Notes: generated from the letters alone by a model not told the origin. 64,000 nucleotides of DNA from Candidatus Tepidifontimicrobium thermophilum (GCA_031296405.1 JAVKKH010000005.1:71678-135677), one strand, 5' to 3'. Shown: positions 27,411 through 36,325, counted from the first letter of the stretch. Numbers and translations: made by a program.

Positions 27411-28217
27411 TCACCCCTCGAACCGAATCCGGTTCCGGAGCACGCCGATCCGCGAGACCTCCGCCTCCACCACATCCCCGTGCTCCAGGAAGACCGGCGG
27501 GTCCTGCCCGAATCCCATGCCCGCCGGCGTGCCCGTGGCGATCACGTCCCCCGGCAGTAGCGTGATCCCGCGCGATAGGTCTTCGATGGCCTCTGCCACG
27601 GAGAAGATCATGTCCCGGGTGAAGCCGTGCTGCCGCACCCGGCCGTTCACCCGCAGCCACAGCTCCAGGTCCTGCGGGTCCGGGATCTCATCCGCGGTCA
27701 CCAGCACGGGGCCTGCGGGACACAGCCCGTCCAGGCTCTTGCCGTAGAACCACTGCCCGCCCCGGGCGAACTGCAGGTCCCGCGCGGACAGATCGTTGAG
27801 CACCGTGTAGCCGAAGACGTACTCCAGCGCCCTGGAGGCCGGGATCCGGCGGCCCCCGCGCCCGAGCACCACCGCCAGCTCTACCTCCCAGTCCAGCTGG
27901 GACGTGAGCTCTCGGTCCACCACCACGTCCTCGTCCGGCCCCACAAGGCTCGTGGTGGCCTTGGTGAACCAGACGGGGGCCTTGGGGACCTGCCGGGCGG
28001 GGGACTCCTCCACGTGGGCCAGGTAGTTGAGCCCCATGCAGAAGATGTTGCGGGGAGGATCCACGGGCGCCCGCAGCCGGAGTGCCTCTAGGGGAATCGC
28101 CCGCGCCTCCAGTTCCAGCGGGCCCTCGTGTTGGAACGTCCGCACGGGGCGGACGGAGTCTCCCTCCAGCACGCCCCAGCGCACCGATCCGTCCTGTTCG
28201 AACCGCACCAGCCGCAC
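27411..28217 (-). CDS. Fumarylacetoacetate hydrolase family protein
   Basis: 268 aa. NIFCMGLNYLAHVEE, the metal-binding DWEVELAVVLG (two acidic ligands), FGYTVLNDLSARDLQ and TGTPAGMGF place it in the FAH superfamily (acylpyruvase, 2-hydroxyhepta-2,4-dienedioate isomerase, oxaloacetate tautomerase and others). The GTG at 28217 follows TGAGGAGGGG at good spacing. It is 11 bases downstream of an amidohydrolase of the ACMSD type; such pairs occur in degradation of aromatic or keto acids, which is the best contextual guess. Confidence 0.88.
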   Translation of the reverse strand: MRLVRFEQDGSVRWGVLEGDSVRPVRTFQHEGPLELEARAIPLEALRLRAPVDPPRNIFCMGLNYLAHVEESPARQVPKAPVWFTKATTSLVGPDEDVVVDRELTSQLDWEVELAVVLGRGGRRIPASRALEYVFGYTVLNDLSARDLQFARGGQWFYGKSLDGLCPAGPVLVTADEIPDPQDLELWLRVNGRVRQHGFTRDMIFSVAEAIEDLSRGITLLPGDVIATGTPAGMGFGQDPPVFLEHGDVVEAEVSRIGVLRNRIRFEG

Positions 28218-28228
28218 GGAACCCCTCC

Positions 28229-29254
28229 TCAGCCAGGTAGGTTGAGCCGCAGCAAGCGTCGGGCGTTGCCCTCGAAGATCGCCCGCTTGGTCTCCGGGGA
28301 GAAGGACACGTTCTCCACCACCCGGATCGTCTCCCGCAGGAACAGGGCCCCGTCCTCGGGGTCGAAGGGGAAGTCCGTGGCGAACAGCACCCGCTCGGGC
28401 CCGAAGAACGCGATGCCGCACTCCGTGGCGGGCAAGGCTCCGAACAGGGCGGTGTCCGCGTAGAACATCCGGAAGTAGTCCACCGGCCTCCTCCGCAGGG
28501 CCTGCTTGGCCCGGACGTCCTCCTCGTCGTCGGTGCGCCGGCCCACCTGGTCCAGACCCCACCCCACCCGGCCCTCGAAGTACGGGACCATCCCGCCCAT
28601 GTGGTGGGTGATGACTTTCAGGTTCGGATAGCGGTCGAACAGACCCCAGAAGACCAAGCGTGCCATGAACACGCTGGTCTCGTAAGGCCAGCCGAACGCC
28701 CACCAGATGTCGTACTTGGACCGCCGTTCGCTGGGGTAGTCCGCGCGCTCCGGAGGGCGGGTCGGGTGCACCCAGACGGGGAGATCCAACTGGCTCATCC
28801 GCGCGAAGAGCGGCTCGTACTGCGGCTGGTCCAGCGGCGCTCCGTTCACGTTGGTGAAGATCTGTACCCCGGTGGCCCCCAGCTCCCTGATCGCCCGCTC
28901 CGCCTCCTCGACCGCCGCGTCGGGCTGGTTCATGGGCAGCGAGGCCACGAACCCCACGAAGCGGTCCGGGTAGCGCTGCACCAGCTCCGCCATGGCGTCG
29001 TTGGCGATCCTGGCTAGCTCCCAAGACCGTTCAGGAGGCGCCACCGCCTCGATGGGCGGCGCGGCCAGGGAGATCACCTGAACGTAGTCCGGATGCCGGT
29101 CCATCAGCCGGAAGCGGAGGTCCAGGTCGTACAGGGTCCGTACCCCGCGCACCCGCTTCTGCATGTACGCGCCGCCGGCCAGCTCCTCGACCATCCGCTC
29201 GTAGTACCGGTCCGGCAATACGTGACAGAAGACGTCGATCTTGAGCTCGGTCAC
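28229..29254 (-). CDS. Amidohydrolase family 2 (ACMSD-like) metal-dependent hydrolase/decarboxylase
   Basis: 341 aa TIM barrel. IDVFCHVLPDRYYERM holds the N-terminal metal site, although HxH is reduced to CHV. PVWVHPTRPP and KVITHHMGGMVPYFEGRV contribute His ligands, and LFATDFPFD the catalytic Asp. Gamma-resorcylate decarboxylase, ACMSD and 5-carboxyvanillate decarboxylase belong here. The GTG at 29254 has GGGAGG upstream. Operonic with the FAH protein that follows. Confidence 0.85.
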   Translation of the reverse strand: MTELKIDVFCHVLPDRYYERMVEELAGGAYMQKRVRGVRTLYDLDLRFRLMDRHPDYVQVISLAAPPIEAVAPPERSWELARIANDAMAELVQRYPDRFVGFVASLPMNQPDAAVEEAERAIRELGATGVQIFTNVNGAPLDQPQYEPLFARMSQLDLPVWVHPTRPPERADYPSERRSKYDIWWAFGWPYETSVFMARLVFWGLFDRYPNLKVITHHMGGMVPYFEGRVGWGLDQVGRRTDDEEDVRAKQALRRRPVDYFRMFYADTALFGALPATECGIAFFGPERVLFATDFPFDPEDGALFLRETIRVVENVSFSPETKRAIFEGNARRLLRLNLPG

Positions 29255-29393
29255 CTCGGGCCTCCCACCTGCGGAATCCCCGCCGGCTTCCCGGCGGGCG
29301 TCGCGTCTATGGTTCCCACAGCTTGGCCGCCGCGCAAGCGGCGCGTTCCGCCATGCCGAACGGCGTGCGGGATCCCGCAAGCTGGTTCGGGGG

Positions 29394-30464
29394 CTACCCG
29401 TGCAGCACCCTGCGCCGACGGTCCTCCGCGATCGCCTCCCGAAGCCGCTGTGCGTACTCGTGGGCTAGGTCACGGGCTGCCCGGCCGAACGCCCGCACGT
29501 CCTCCGGAGTCACCACGAGCACCACCTGGTCCGCCACCCGCACGCTCCATTCGTCCAGCACGCCCACCGCGCGGACGTCCAAGGGGGAGGGATCCTCGTT
29601 GAACACCCGGTCTAGTCGCGCCGCGACCTCCTCGGCCCGCGGCCGGCCTCCGGTGAGCCGCGCCACCGCCTGGCCGTTTACCCGCACCACGCCCAGGGGA
29701 CCCTCCTCGTCCACCGAAAGTCGGAGGAAGCCCGCGGCCACCCGCCGGTGAAGCGGTACGCCACGGCGCACAAGCTCCTCCTCCACCGCCCGCAGCCGTT
29801 CGCCCCACGTGGGGTGCGTGCGGAACGCCCCGGGATCCCTGCCGCCCGACAGCGCGTCCTCCCGCGCCAAGCGTTCCAGCAGGGTCAGCATCCCCACGGG
29901 GTGCCACGGCGTCTGCAGCAGGTAACCCACCGCCGCGACGTCCGCCTCTCGCTCCAGCTCCCGGCCGAAGGCACTCAGGATGCCCCCGGCTACGAGCTGT
30001 GCCCCCGCGGCCACCCTGGCGTCCCGCGCCAGGACCGCCACCAGCAGCACCAGGAGGTTGGTCCGGGTGGCCTCCCGTTCCAGGCGCTGGTGGTGGCGCA
30101 GCGCCACGTGGGCTCCCTCGTGGGCCAGCAGAGCTGCCAGCTCGTGGTCGGTACGGACCAGAGCCACCAGGGCCGAGGTCACGTACACCAAGCCGCCCGG
30201 GAGGGCCACCGCGTTGGGCGTGCGGTGCTCCACCACTTTAAACGTCCACGGTAGCTGCGGCCGCTCCGTCACCGCGGCCACCGCCTTGCCGATGCGGGTG
30301 ACCCGCTCGTTGGTCGCGGGGTCCGTGACCACCCGCAGGGCCTGCTCGATCTGCGCGCCCGCGCGCCGGCCGGCCTCCACCTCCTCCCGGTCCTGCCCCG
30401 TCTGGGCAACCAGGGGCGCACCCAGCAGGAGCACCACCAGAGTCACCGTGCCAAGTCGAAGCAC
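29394..30464 (-). CDS. Secreted M48-family zinc metallopeptidase (BepA/Oma1-like)
   Basis: 356 aa with an N-terminal signal peptide (TVTLVVLLLGAPLVAQ). The zinc motif HEGAH is at about residue 113 in LLAHEGAHVALRHHQ, and the third ligand lies in EREADVAAVGYLL. PNAVALPGGLVYVT precedes the active site as in BepA/LoiP. The C-terminal 130 residues are a separate alpha/beta region. Probably a periplasmic or secreted quality-control protease. The GTG start lies inside tatD, a 22-base overlap. Confidence 0.88.
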   Translation of the reverse strand: MLRLGTVTLVVLLLGAPLVAQTGQDREEVEAGRRAGAQIEQALRVVTDPATNERVTRIGKAVAAVTERPQLPWTFKVVEHRTPNAVALPGGLVYVTSALVALVRTDHELAALLAHEGAHVALRHHQRLEREATRTNLLVLLVAVLARDARVAAGAQLVAGGILSAFGRELEREADVAAVGYLLQTPWHPVGMLTLLERLAREDALSGGRDPGAFRTHPTWGERLRAVEEELVRRGVPLHRRVAAGFLRLSVDEEGPLGVVRVNGQAVARLTGGRPRAEEVAARLDRVFNEDPSPLDVRAVGVLDEWSVRVADQVVLVVTPEDVRAFGRAARDLAHEYAQRLREAIAEDRRRRVLHG

Positions 30465-31204
30465 CGCCGTGCGTTCTCCGCAGTCTGCTCCGCCACCGCA
30501 CCCGCGTCTTGTCCCCGGGCAGACGCCACAGCCTCCACCACCAGCGGGAGGTAACTCGGCTCGTTCCGCCGACCTCGGTGCGGGTGGGGTGCAGCGAAGG
30601 GCGAATCCGTCTCCACCAGGAGGAGTTCGTCCGGAATGCGGGCCACCGCGCGCCGGAGCTCCTCCGCTTTCAGGTAGGTCACCGGCCCGCCCACGGACAT
30701 CCGGTAGCCGCGGCCCGCGCAGCTCTCCGCGTACTCGGCAGGCCCTGTGAACATGTGCATTACCACCCCTACTGCCCCCTCCTCCTCAAGGATCCGCAGC
30801 AGGTCCTGGTGCGCGCCACGGTTGTGCACCACGAGGGGCTTCCCGCACGCCCGGCTCAGGCGCACGTGCCAGCGGAGGGTTTCCTGCTGGACCTCCCGGG
30901 GACAGCCCCCGCGTTCGTAGTCCAGCCCGCACTCACCCACCGCCACCACCTTCGGGTGCCCGGCCAGTGCCGCCACCACCGCTCGGTCGGCGTCCCCCAC
31001 GAGGTGTGCCCGGGTGGGGTGGATCCCCACCGCGGCGTAGACGGGCTGGAACCGCTCCGCCAGCTCCACAGCTTTCTGGCTGGTCCGGCCGTCCGTACCC
31101 AGCGTCAGGAGGGCACACACCCCTGCTGCCAGCGCCCTAGCCACCACGGTCTCCCGGTCCGGGTCGAAATCCGGGTGGTCCAGGTGCACGTGCGTGTCGA
31201 TCAC
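30443..31204 (-). CDS. tatD: TatD-family metal-dependent hydrolase
   Basis: 253 aa. IDTHVHLDHPDFDPDR gives the HxH metal site, VGECGLDYERG the Glu, KPLVVHNRGAHQDLLRIL and the VVMHMFTGPAEYA segment further His ligands, and LVETDSPFAAP the catalytic Asp. These are the TatD/YcfH signatures (3'-5' DNase activity in characterised members). The GTG start overlaps the metG stop as GTGA; a metG-tatD pair is common in Bacillota and relatives. Confidence 0.94.
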   Translation of the reverse strand: MIDTHVHLDHPDFDPDRETVVARALAAGVCALLTLGTDGRTSQKAVELAERFQPVYAAVGIHPTRAHLVGDADRAVVAALAGHPKVVAVGECGLDYERGGCPREVQQETLRWHVRLSRACGKPLVVHNRGAHQDLLRILEEEGAVGVVMHMFTGPAEYAESCAGRGYRMSVGGPVTYLKAEELRRAVARIPDELLLVETDSPFAAPHPHRGRRNEPSYLPLVVEAVASARGQDAGAVAEQTAENARRCFDLAR

Positions 31205-33165
31205 GACACCCGGGCGCCGGGCGGGAGGTCGCGGTCCAGGGTGACCAGGGCGAGCTGGCCGTCCCACTCTGCCGCCAGCAGCATCCCCCGGGACTCCACG
31301 CCGCGGACCCTGCGCGGCTGCAGGTTCGCCACCACCACGATGGTCTTGCCCACCAGGTCGTCGGGCTGGTAGTGGGGCACCAGCCCCGTGACGATAGTAC
31401 GGACCTCGCGTCCCAGGTCTACCCGGACCTCGATGAGCTTGTCGGTGTTGGGGATCCGTCGCGCCGCGACCACCCGGCCTACCCGCAGGTCCAACCTCCG
31501 GAACTCCTCCAGGCTCAGCGCCTCGTCCGCGGCTGCCTCCTGCACCGGTAGCGGCCTTTCCTCCTCTAACCGGGGGAAGATGGGCGGCCCCGGCCGCACC
31601 CGCGTGCCCGGCCGCAGCCACCGCCACCGCCGCGCATCGTCCAGCAGAAGTCCGGTCCCCCGGTACGGCTCTCCCCGCCCGCGGAGCTCTCGCGCTCGCT
31701 CCTCGAACTCAGGGTAGCCGAGCTGGGACCACACCTTGAGGGTGGCGGTGGGCAGCACGGGCTCCAGCAGCACGGTGGCCACCCGCAGGGCCTCCAGGGT
31801 GTTGGTCAGGACCGTCCCCGCCCGGTCCCGCTGCCCGGCCCGGTGAAGGGTCCAGGGCGCCTCCCGGTCCAGGTACCGGTTGGCAGCGCCGAGGAGCTGC
31901 CAGACGCTCAAAAGCGCCCGCTGGAAGTCGCACCGCTGGACGCACTGCCACACCGCGTCTACCGTACCCAGCGCCTGCTCCCGGAGTTCGCGGTCGCCGC
32001 CCTCCTCGGGTCCGGGCTCGGGCAACCGGCCGTCGAAGTACCGCTCCACCAGGGGGAGGGTCCGGTTCAGGAGGTTGCCGTAGTCGTTGGCCAAGTCCGC
32101 GTTAAAACGGGCCACCAGCTGAGCCCGGCTGAAGTCCCCGTCCTGCCCAAACGGCACCTCCCGGAGCAGGAAGTACCGCACCGCGTCCACGCACACGTCC
32201 AGTTCCGCCCCGCTGCGCTGGGCCAGCTCGCGCGCCACCGCCATGGGGTCCACCACATTCCCCAGCGTCTTGCTGATCTTCTGCCCCTCCAGGGTCAAAA
32301 ACCCATGGACGAGGACCTGGCGCGGGGGTTCCAGTCCCGCACTGAACAGCATGGCCGGCCACAGGAGGGAGTGGAACCGGTTGATGTCCTTCCCGATGAG
32401 GTGGTGGGCGGGCCACCACGTCCGGAAGCGCTCCTCGTCCTGCCCGAAGCCGATGGCACTGACGTAGTTCGTCAGCGCGTCGAACCACACGTAGACCACG
32501 TGGCCGGGGTCATCCGGTACGGGGATCCCCCACGCCAGCTTCTCTACCGGCCGGGACACGGACACGTCCTCCAGGGTATCCACCAGCTGCAGCATCTCCA
32601 CCCACCGGCTCTCCGGGACCACGAAGTCCGGCCGTTCCTCCAACAGCCGGCGGAGCCGTTCCCGGTAGCGGGACAGCCGGAAGAAGTAGTTCTCCTCCTC
32701 CACCACCTGTGGTTCGGTGAGGTGTCGGGGACAGCGCCCGTCCACCAGTTCGCTCAGGGTGACGAAGGCTTCGCACTGCACGCAGTACAGGGCCCGGTAG
32801 TGCTTGCGGTACAGGTCGCCCGCCGCGGCCACCCGCCGCCAGATCTCCCGTACCGCTGGCCAGTGACGCCGGCGGTCCGTGGTGCGGATGAAGTCGTCGT
32901 GGGACAGGTTCAGGTCCCGGCAGAGCTGCTGGAACGCCGCCGCGTTGCGGTCCACGAAGGTCTGCACGTCCTCGCCCGCCTGGGCCGCGGCGTTGGCGAT
33001 GTTCTGTCCGTGTTCGTCGGTCCCGGTGAGGAAGAACACCGCCTCCCCCGCCAGGCGGTGGTAGCGGGCCAGCACGTCCGCCAGGACCTTCTCGTAGGCG
33101 TGGCCGATGTGGGGCGTGGCGTTCACGTAGTCAATGGCGGTGGTGATGTAGAAGCGCCCGGACAA
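31201..33165 (-). CDS. metG: Methionyl-tRNA synthetase
   Basis: 654 aa. The class I HIGH-like motif is TPHIGHAYEKVLAD (about residues 15-28), and the KMSKS-like loop is GQKISKTLGN. One Zn knuckle (YCVQCEAF and GRCPRH) is visible in the connective peptide. A C-terminal EMAP-II/Trbp111-type tRNA-binding domain (LRVGRVVAARRIPNTDKLIE) promotes dimerisation. TTG at 33165 is chosen because AAGGAGAG lies just before it and the protein then begins LSGRFYITTAIDYVN. Confidence 0.95.
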   Translation of the reverse strand: MSGRFYITTAIDYVNATPHIGHAYEKVLADVLARYHRLAGEAVFFLTGTDEHGQNIANAAAQAGEDVQTFVDRNAAAFQQLCRDLNLSHDDFIRTTDRRRHWPAVREIWRRVAAAGDLYRKHYRALYCVQCEAFVTLSELVDGRCPRHLTEPQVVEEENYFFRLSRYRERLRRLLEERPDFVVPESRWVEMLQLVDTLEDVSVSRPVEKLAWGIPVPDDPGHVVYVWFDALTNYVSAIGFGQDEERFRTWWPAHHLIGKDINRFHSLLWPAMLFSAGLEPPRQVLVHGFLTLEGQKISKTLGNVVDPMAVARELAQRSGAELDVCVDAVRYFLLREVPFGQDGDFSRAQLVARFNADLANDYGNLLNRTLPLVERYFDGRLPEPGPEEGGDRELREQALGTVDAVWQCVQRCDFQRALLSVWQLLGAANRYLDREAPWTLHRAGQRDRAGTVLTNTLEALRVATVLLEPVLPTATLKVWSQLGYPEFEERARELRGRGEPYRGTGLLLDDARRWRWLRPGTRVRPGPPIFPRLEEERPLPVQEAAADEALSLEEFRRLDLRVGRVVAARRIPNTDKLIEVRVDLGREVRTIVTGLVPHYQPDDLVGKTIVVVANLQPRRVRGVESRGMLLAAEWDGQLALVTLDRDLPPGARVS

Positions 33166-33172
33166 CTCTCCT

Positions 33173-33775
33173 TCACCTCCTCCCCGCGTCGACTCCCGGC
33201 AGGCCGTCGTCGTACCGTTCCTCCCGCCAGGGGTCACCCCGCAGGTGGTAGCCCGCGGCTTCCCAGAACCCCGGTCGCTCCTCCGTGAGGAACTCCAGCC
33301 CGCGGACCCACTTGGCGCTCTTCCAGAAGTACAGGTGCGGGACCACCAACCGGAGGGGCCAGCCGTGCTCCGGCGAAAGCGGGCGACCGTCGTGTTCGTA
33401 CGCGAACACCACGTCGTCCCGGTCCAGGTCCTCCACGGTCACGTTCGTCGTGTATCCTCCCTCCGCGTGCACCATCACCCACCGGGCCCCCGGCACGGGC
33501 CGCACCTGCCGCAGGACCGCGCGCGCCGGCACGCCGGCGAACCGGTTGTCCAGACGCGTCCACCGGGTTACGCAGTGGACGTCGCAGCACACCTCCCCGT
33601 AGCCCAGGGAACGGAAGGCTTCGTACGTCCACTCCCGCTCCTCCTCCACCGCCCCGAACACCCGGAACCGCCACGTCCCCAGGTCCACCCGGGGCACCGG
33701 GCCGTAATGCAGGACCGGCCATTTGTCCGTCACGAACTGCCCCGGGGGGACCCGAGGGGTTTGCACCTCGCCCAC
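33173..33775 (-). CDS. Molybdopterin-dependent oxidoreductase (YedY/sulfite-oxidase fold), apparently without export signal
   Basis: 200 aa. The Mo-ligand Cys lies in CDVHCVTRWTRLDNRF (about residue 67), with the sulfite-oxidase fold segments VMVHAEGGYTTNVTVEDL and the PLRLVVPHLYFWKSAKWVRG signature. Homologues act as protein-methionine-sulfoxide reductases (MsrP) or unknown oxidoreductases. Unlike MsrP it shows no Tat signal, so it may act in the cytoplasm, even though tatC is its upstream neighbour. GTG at 33775 follows GAGGAGG. Confidence 0.87.
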   Translation of the reverse strand: MGEVQTPRVPPGQFVTDKWPVLHYGPVPRVDLGTWRFRVFGAVEEEREWTYEAFRSLGYGEVCCDVHCVTRWTRLDNRFAGVPARAVLRQVRPVPGARWVMVHAEGGYTTNVTVEDLDRDDVVFAYEHDGRPLSPEHGWPLRLVVPHLYFWKSAKWVRGLEFLTEERPGFWEAAGYHLRGDPWREERYDDGLPGVDAGRR

Positions 33776-33784
33776 GTCGCCTCC

Positions 33785-34513
33785 TCACACGTCGGGCTGC
33801 AGGGCGGCCTCCTCCGCCTCCCGCCGCCTGCGCACGATCAGGAACGAGACCAGCACCGCCGCCTCGTACAGCGCGAACATGGGCAGCGCCAGCAGGAACA
33901 TGGTCACCGGGCTCCAGTCCGGGGTCACCGCGGCTGACACCACCAGGATGACCATCAGGGCGAGCTTCCACTCCCGCTGCAGGCGCTGCGGACTGACCAG
34001 GCCCAGCGCGCAGGCCGCCACCACCAAGAGAGGCGTCTGGAACCCCAGCCCCATGCCCACCAGAAGCCACGTGACGAAGTGCAGGTAGTTCAGGGCCGTG
34101 ATCTGGACCCGGATGAGCTGTCCGGCCTGCGCCAGCAACCACTTGGACGCCGCAGGCAGGATGAAGAAATACCCGAACACCGCCCCTGTCACGAACAGCA
34201 CCCCCGCGGCCAGGCTGACCGGGACCAGCACCCGCCGCTCGTTCGGCTTGAGGGCGGGGTCCACGAACCGGAAGATCTGGTAGACGATCCAGGGCATGGA
34301 CAGCGCCAACCCCCCCGTGACCGCCACCCGGAAGCGCGCCAGAAACGGTTCCAGCATGCCGATGGCGTGGAGCTGGATTCCGCCCGTGGGCTGAAGCAGC
34401 AGGCGCAGCAGCGACTCCGAGAAGCTCCATGAAAGCGCCGTGCCCAGGGCGAGCCCCAGGAGGCTCCAGAGGAGGCGCTGCCGCAGCTCCTCCAGGTGCT
34501 CGATCCACGTCAT
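33785..34513 (-). CDS. tatC: Sec-independent protein translocase TatC
   Basis: 242 aa with six membrane helices. The N-terminal MTWIEHLEELRQRLLWSLLG binds signal peptides; FVDPALKPNERR and the LVVGM-type region further on are family features. It forms the receptor of the twin-arginine pathway. ATG at 34513 has GAGGA seven bases upstream; a GTG at 34543 overlapping pth would add ten residues. No tatA is nearby. The Tat-dependent solute-binding protein at 11073 is a likely client. Confidence 0.94.
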   Translation of the reverse strand: MTWIEHLEELRQRLLWSLLGLALGTALSWSFSESLLRLLLQPTGGIQLHAIGMLEPFLARFRVAVTGGLALSMPWIVYQIFRFVDPALKPNERRVLVPVSLAAGVLFVTGAVFGYFFILPAASKWLLAQAGQLIRVQITALNYLHFVTWLLVGMGLGFQTPLLVVAACALGLVSPQRLQREWKLALMVILVVSAAVTPDWSPVTMFLLALPMFALYEAAVLVSFLIVRRRREAEEAALQPDV

Positions 34514-34539
34514 CGGCCGGTCCTCGCGCGCCACACCCC

Positions 34540-35115
34540 TCACCCCGCAGCGGCCGGAGCGGTCTTCCGGTTGAACCGATCCATGGCACGGTGGATCCCG
34601 TCCCGCAGGGCCACCTCCACCGCGTCCGCGGCGCGTTCCACGGCCTCCTCCACCTGTGCTCGCTCTGCCGGCTCGAACCGGGACAGCACGTGGTCCACGG
34701 CGTCCGAGCCAGGCCGCCCGATCCCCACCCGCACCCGGGGGATCTCTAGGGTCCCCAGGCCCTCCAGCACCGAGGCCATACCGCGGTGGCCGCCCGCAGT
34801 GCCCCGCGCCCGAACCCGGATCGCCCCCACGGGCAGATCCATGTCGTCGTACACCACCAGCACCTGGCTTGGCGCCAGCCCCCAGCGCCGCACCAGCTCC
34901 GCGACCGCCTGGCCGCTCAGGTTCATGAACGTCAAGGGCTTGGCCAGCACCACGGGTTCACCGCCGACCTCCGCCTGCGCCACCTCGGCCTGCCCCTCCG
35001 CCCGGAAACGGACTCCCCAGCGCCGGGCCAGCCGCTCCACCACCTCGAACCCGACGTTGTGACGGGTCCCGCGGTACCGGCGGCCGGGGTTCCCAAGGCC
35101 CACCACCAGCCTCAT
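34540..35115 (-). CDS. pth: Peptidyl-tRNA hydrolase
   Basis: 191 aa; releases peptides from peptidyl-tRNA. VGLGNPGRRYRGTRHNVGFE has the substrate Asn and catalytic His, KPLTFMNLSGQAV the second Asn, and VVYDDMDLPVGAIRVRARG the catalytic Asp. GGHRGMASVLEGLG completes the signature. It follows the rplY terminator by only about 20 bases and is directly upstream of tatC. The rplY-pth neighbourhood is widespread. Confidence 0.96.
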   Translation of the reverse strand: MRLVVGLGNPGRRYRGTRHNVGFEVVERLARRWGVRFRAEGQAEVAQAEVGGEPVVLAKPLTFMNLSGQAVAELVRRWGLAPSQVLVVYDDMDLPVGAIRVRARGTAGGHRGMASVLEGLGTLEIPRVRVGIGRPGSDAVDHVLSRFEPAERAQVEEAVERAADAVEVALRDGIHRAMDRFNRKTAPAAAG

Positions 35116-35136
35116 CGCTCCCAGTGTACGCCAGGC

Positions 35137-35171
35137 GGGAAAACGAAAACGGGGGCGCCGCAGCGCCCCCG
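35137..35171 (-). terminator. Intrinsic terminator after rplY
   Basis: On the minus strand a 9-base-pair GC stem (CGGGGGCGC / GCGCCCCCG, loop TGCG) at 35150-35171 is followed by GTTTTCGTTTT. This is a good rho-independent terminator 17 bases after the rplY stop. It would limit read-through into pth. Confidence 0.8.
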
Positions 35172-35188
35172 CCCGTCTCCCCGGTCGG

Positions 35189-35848
35189 CTACTCCTCCCC
35201 TTCTTCGGCGGCCTTCCCCTTGCCCACCACCTCCGGCTGCGCCGGAACTTCCTCCGCAGCCGCGGGGGCTTCCTCCGGCGCTACCGCGGGGGCCAGGACG
35301 GTCACCAGCGTCTCCTCCGGCGGAGTCAGGACGGTCACCCCCGGCGGGACCTTGAGGTCGCGGACGTGCAGGGAGTCGCCCAGGGCCAGCCGGGAGACGT
35401 CCAGCTCCAGGTGGTCCGGCAGGTCCGTAGGCAGGCCCGTGACCTCCACCTCGTGCCGCAGGAACTCCAGGATTCCCCCCTCCCGCACGCCGGGGGGCTC
35501 CCCCTTCAGGCGGACGGGCAGACGCGTGTACACCTTCTCCGTCAGGCTGATGCGGTGCAGGTCCACGTGGAGGATCCGGCGGGTCAGCACGTCCCGCTGC
35601 ACGTCCTGTAGCATGGCGAGCTCCGTACGCACGTGGCCGTCCTCCCGGACCAGGACGTCCAAAAGCACGTTGGCACCCGCCAGTCTCTGCAGGGCCGCCT
35701 CCACCGCCCGCGCGTCCACCGAGATGGCCAGGGGCTCAATCCCGCGCCCGTAGAGCACACCGGGCACGCGCCCCGCGCGGCGCAGCTTGCGGACCGCGGA
35801 CTTCCCCCGTTCCCCGCGCGCGTCGACCTCTAACGTCAGCCGCTGCAT
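35189..35848 (-). CDS. rplY: 50S ribosomal protein L25, CTC type
   Basis: 219 aa. The N-terminal L25 domain that binds 5S rRNA (RGERGKSAVRKLRRAGRVPG) is followed by the CTC/TL5 beta domain (VLRGE-like region HVRDLKVPPGVTVLTPPEE) and a 35-residue Ala/Glu/Pro-rich tail. CTC-type L25 is often linked to general stress. It has its own promoter, a leader hairpin and a terminator, so it appears to be a single-gene transcript. Confidence 0.95.
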   Translation of the reverse strand: MQRLTLEVDARGERGKSAVRKLRRAGRVPGVLYGRGIEPLAISVDARAVEAALQRLAGANVLLDVLVREDGHVRTELAMLQDVQRDVLTRRILHVDLHRISLTEKVYTRLPVRLKGEPPGVREGGILEFLRHEVEVTGLPTDLPDHLELDVSRLALGDSLHVRDLKVPPGVTVLTPPEETLVTVLAPAVAPEEAPAAAEEVPAQPEVVGKGKAAEEGEE

Positions 35849-35857
35849 ACGGAACCT

Positions 35858-35877
35858 CCCTGGGTCTGAGCCCAGGG
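35858..35877. promoter_or_regulatory. Leader inverted repeat CCCTGGG-N6-CCCAGGG before rplY
   Basis: A perfect 7-base dyad begins at the predicted transcription start; its 3' arm runs into the GGGAGG ribosome site of rplY. In RNA it could sequester the ribosome site; in DNA it could be an operator. Confidence 0.4.
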
Positions 35878-35881
35878 CAGC

Positions 35882-35890
35882 ATTATAGCA
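35882..35890 (-). promoter_or_regulatory. Extended -10 promoter of rplY
   Basis: Minus strand TGCTATAAT: a perfect TATAAT with an upstream TG, but no good -35 box. The predicted start is near 35875. Confidence 0.5.
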
Positions 35891-35905
35891 GCCCTGGCCC
35901 CAGGC

Positions 35906-36325
35906 CTACTCCAGGAACCGCAGCAGCGCCCGGATGCGGCTTTCCAGTTCGTCCCGGACGCTCCGGAAGGCCCGCAGCCTCTGTTCTTCCGGACCCTGCA
36001 CCTCCACGGGGTCCGGCAGGTCCCAGTGGAGGGTTTGCGCCCCGGGGAACGACGGACAGGTCTGCCGGGCCCGGTCGCACACCGTCACCACGTAGTCGAA
36101 GGCCTGACCCTGAAACTCTGAGACGGGCTTGGACCGCTGCCCTGAGATGTCTACCCCCCGCTCCGCCATGACCCGCACGGCCAGGGGGTCTAGACCCCTG
36201 GGCTCCGTGCCCGCGCTGTACACGTGGACCCGGCCGGCGGAGAGGTGGCGCAGCCAGCCCTCCGCCATCTGCGACCGCGCGGAGTTGCCGGTGCACAGAA
36301 ACAGGACCCGCACGGGGTGCCTCAC
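35906..36325 (-). CDS. arsC: Arsenate reductase, thioredoxin-coupled (low-molecular-weight phosphatase fold)
   Basis: 139 aa. The P-loop LFLCTGNSARSQMAEGW carries the nucleophilic Cys, and the shuttle Cys residues are in TVCDRARQTCPSFPG, the pattern of pI258-type ArsC. HWDLPDP provides the general acid. It reduces arsenate to arsenite using thioredoxin. The GTG at 36325 overlaps the phoU stop (GTGA); a GTG at 36310 with GAGG upstream is a good alternative. Linkage to the phosphate system fits, because arsenate enters as a phosphate analogue. Confidence 0.9.
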   Translation of the reverse strand: MRHPVRVLFLCTGNSARSQMAEGWLRHLSAGRVHVYSAGTEPRGLDPLAVRVMAERGVDISGQRSKPVSEFQGQAFDYVVTVCDRARQTCPSFPGAQTLHWDLPDPVEVQGPEEQRLRAFRSVRDELESRIRALLRFLE

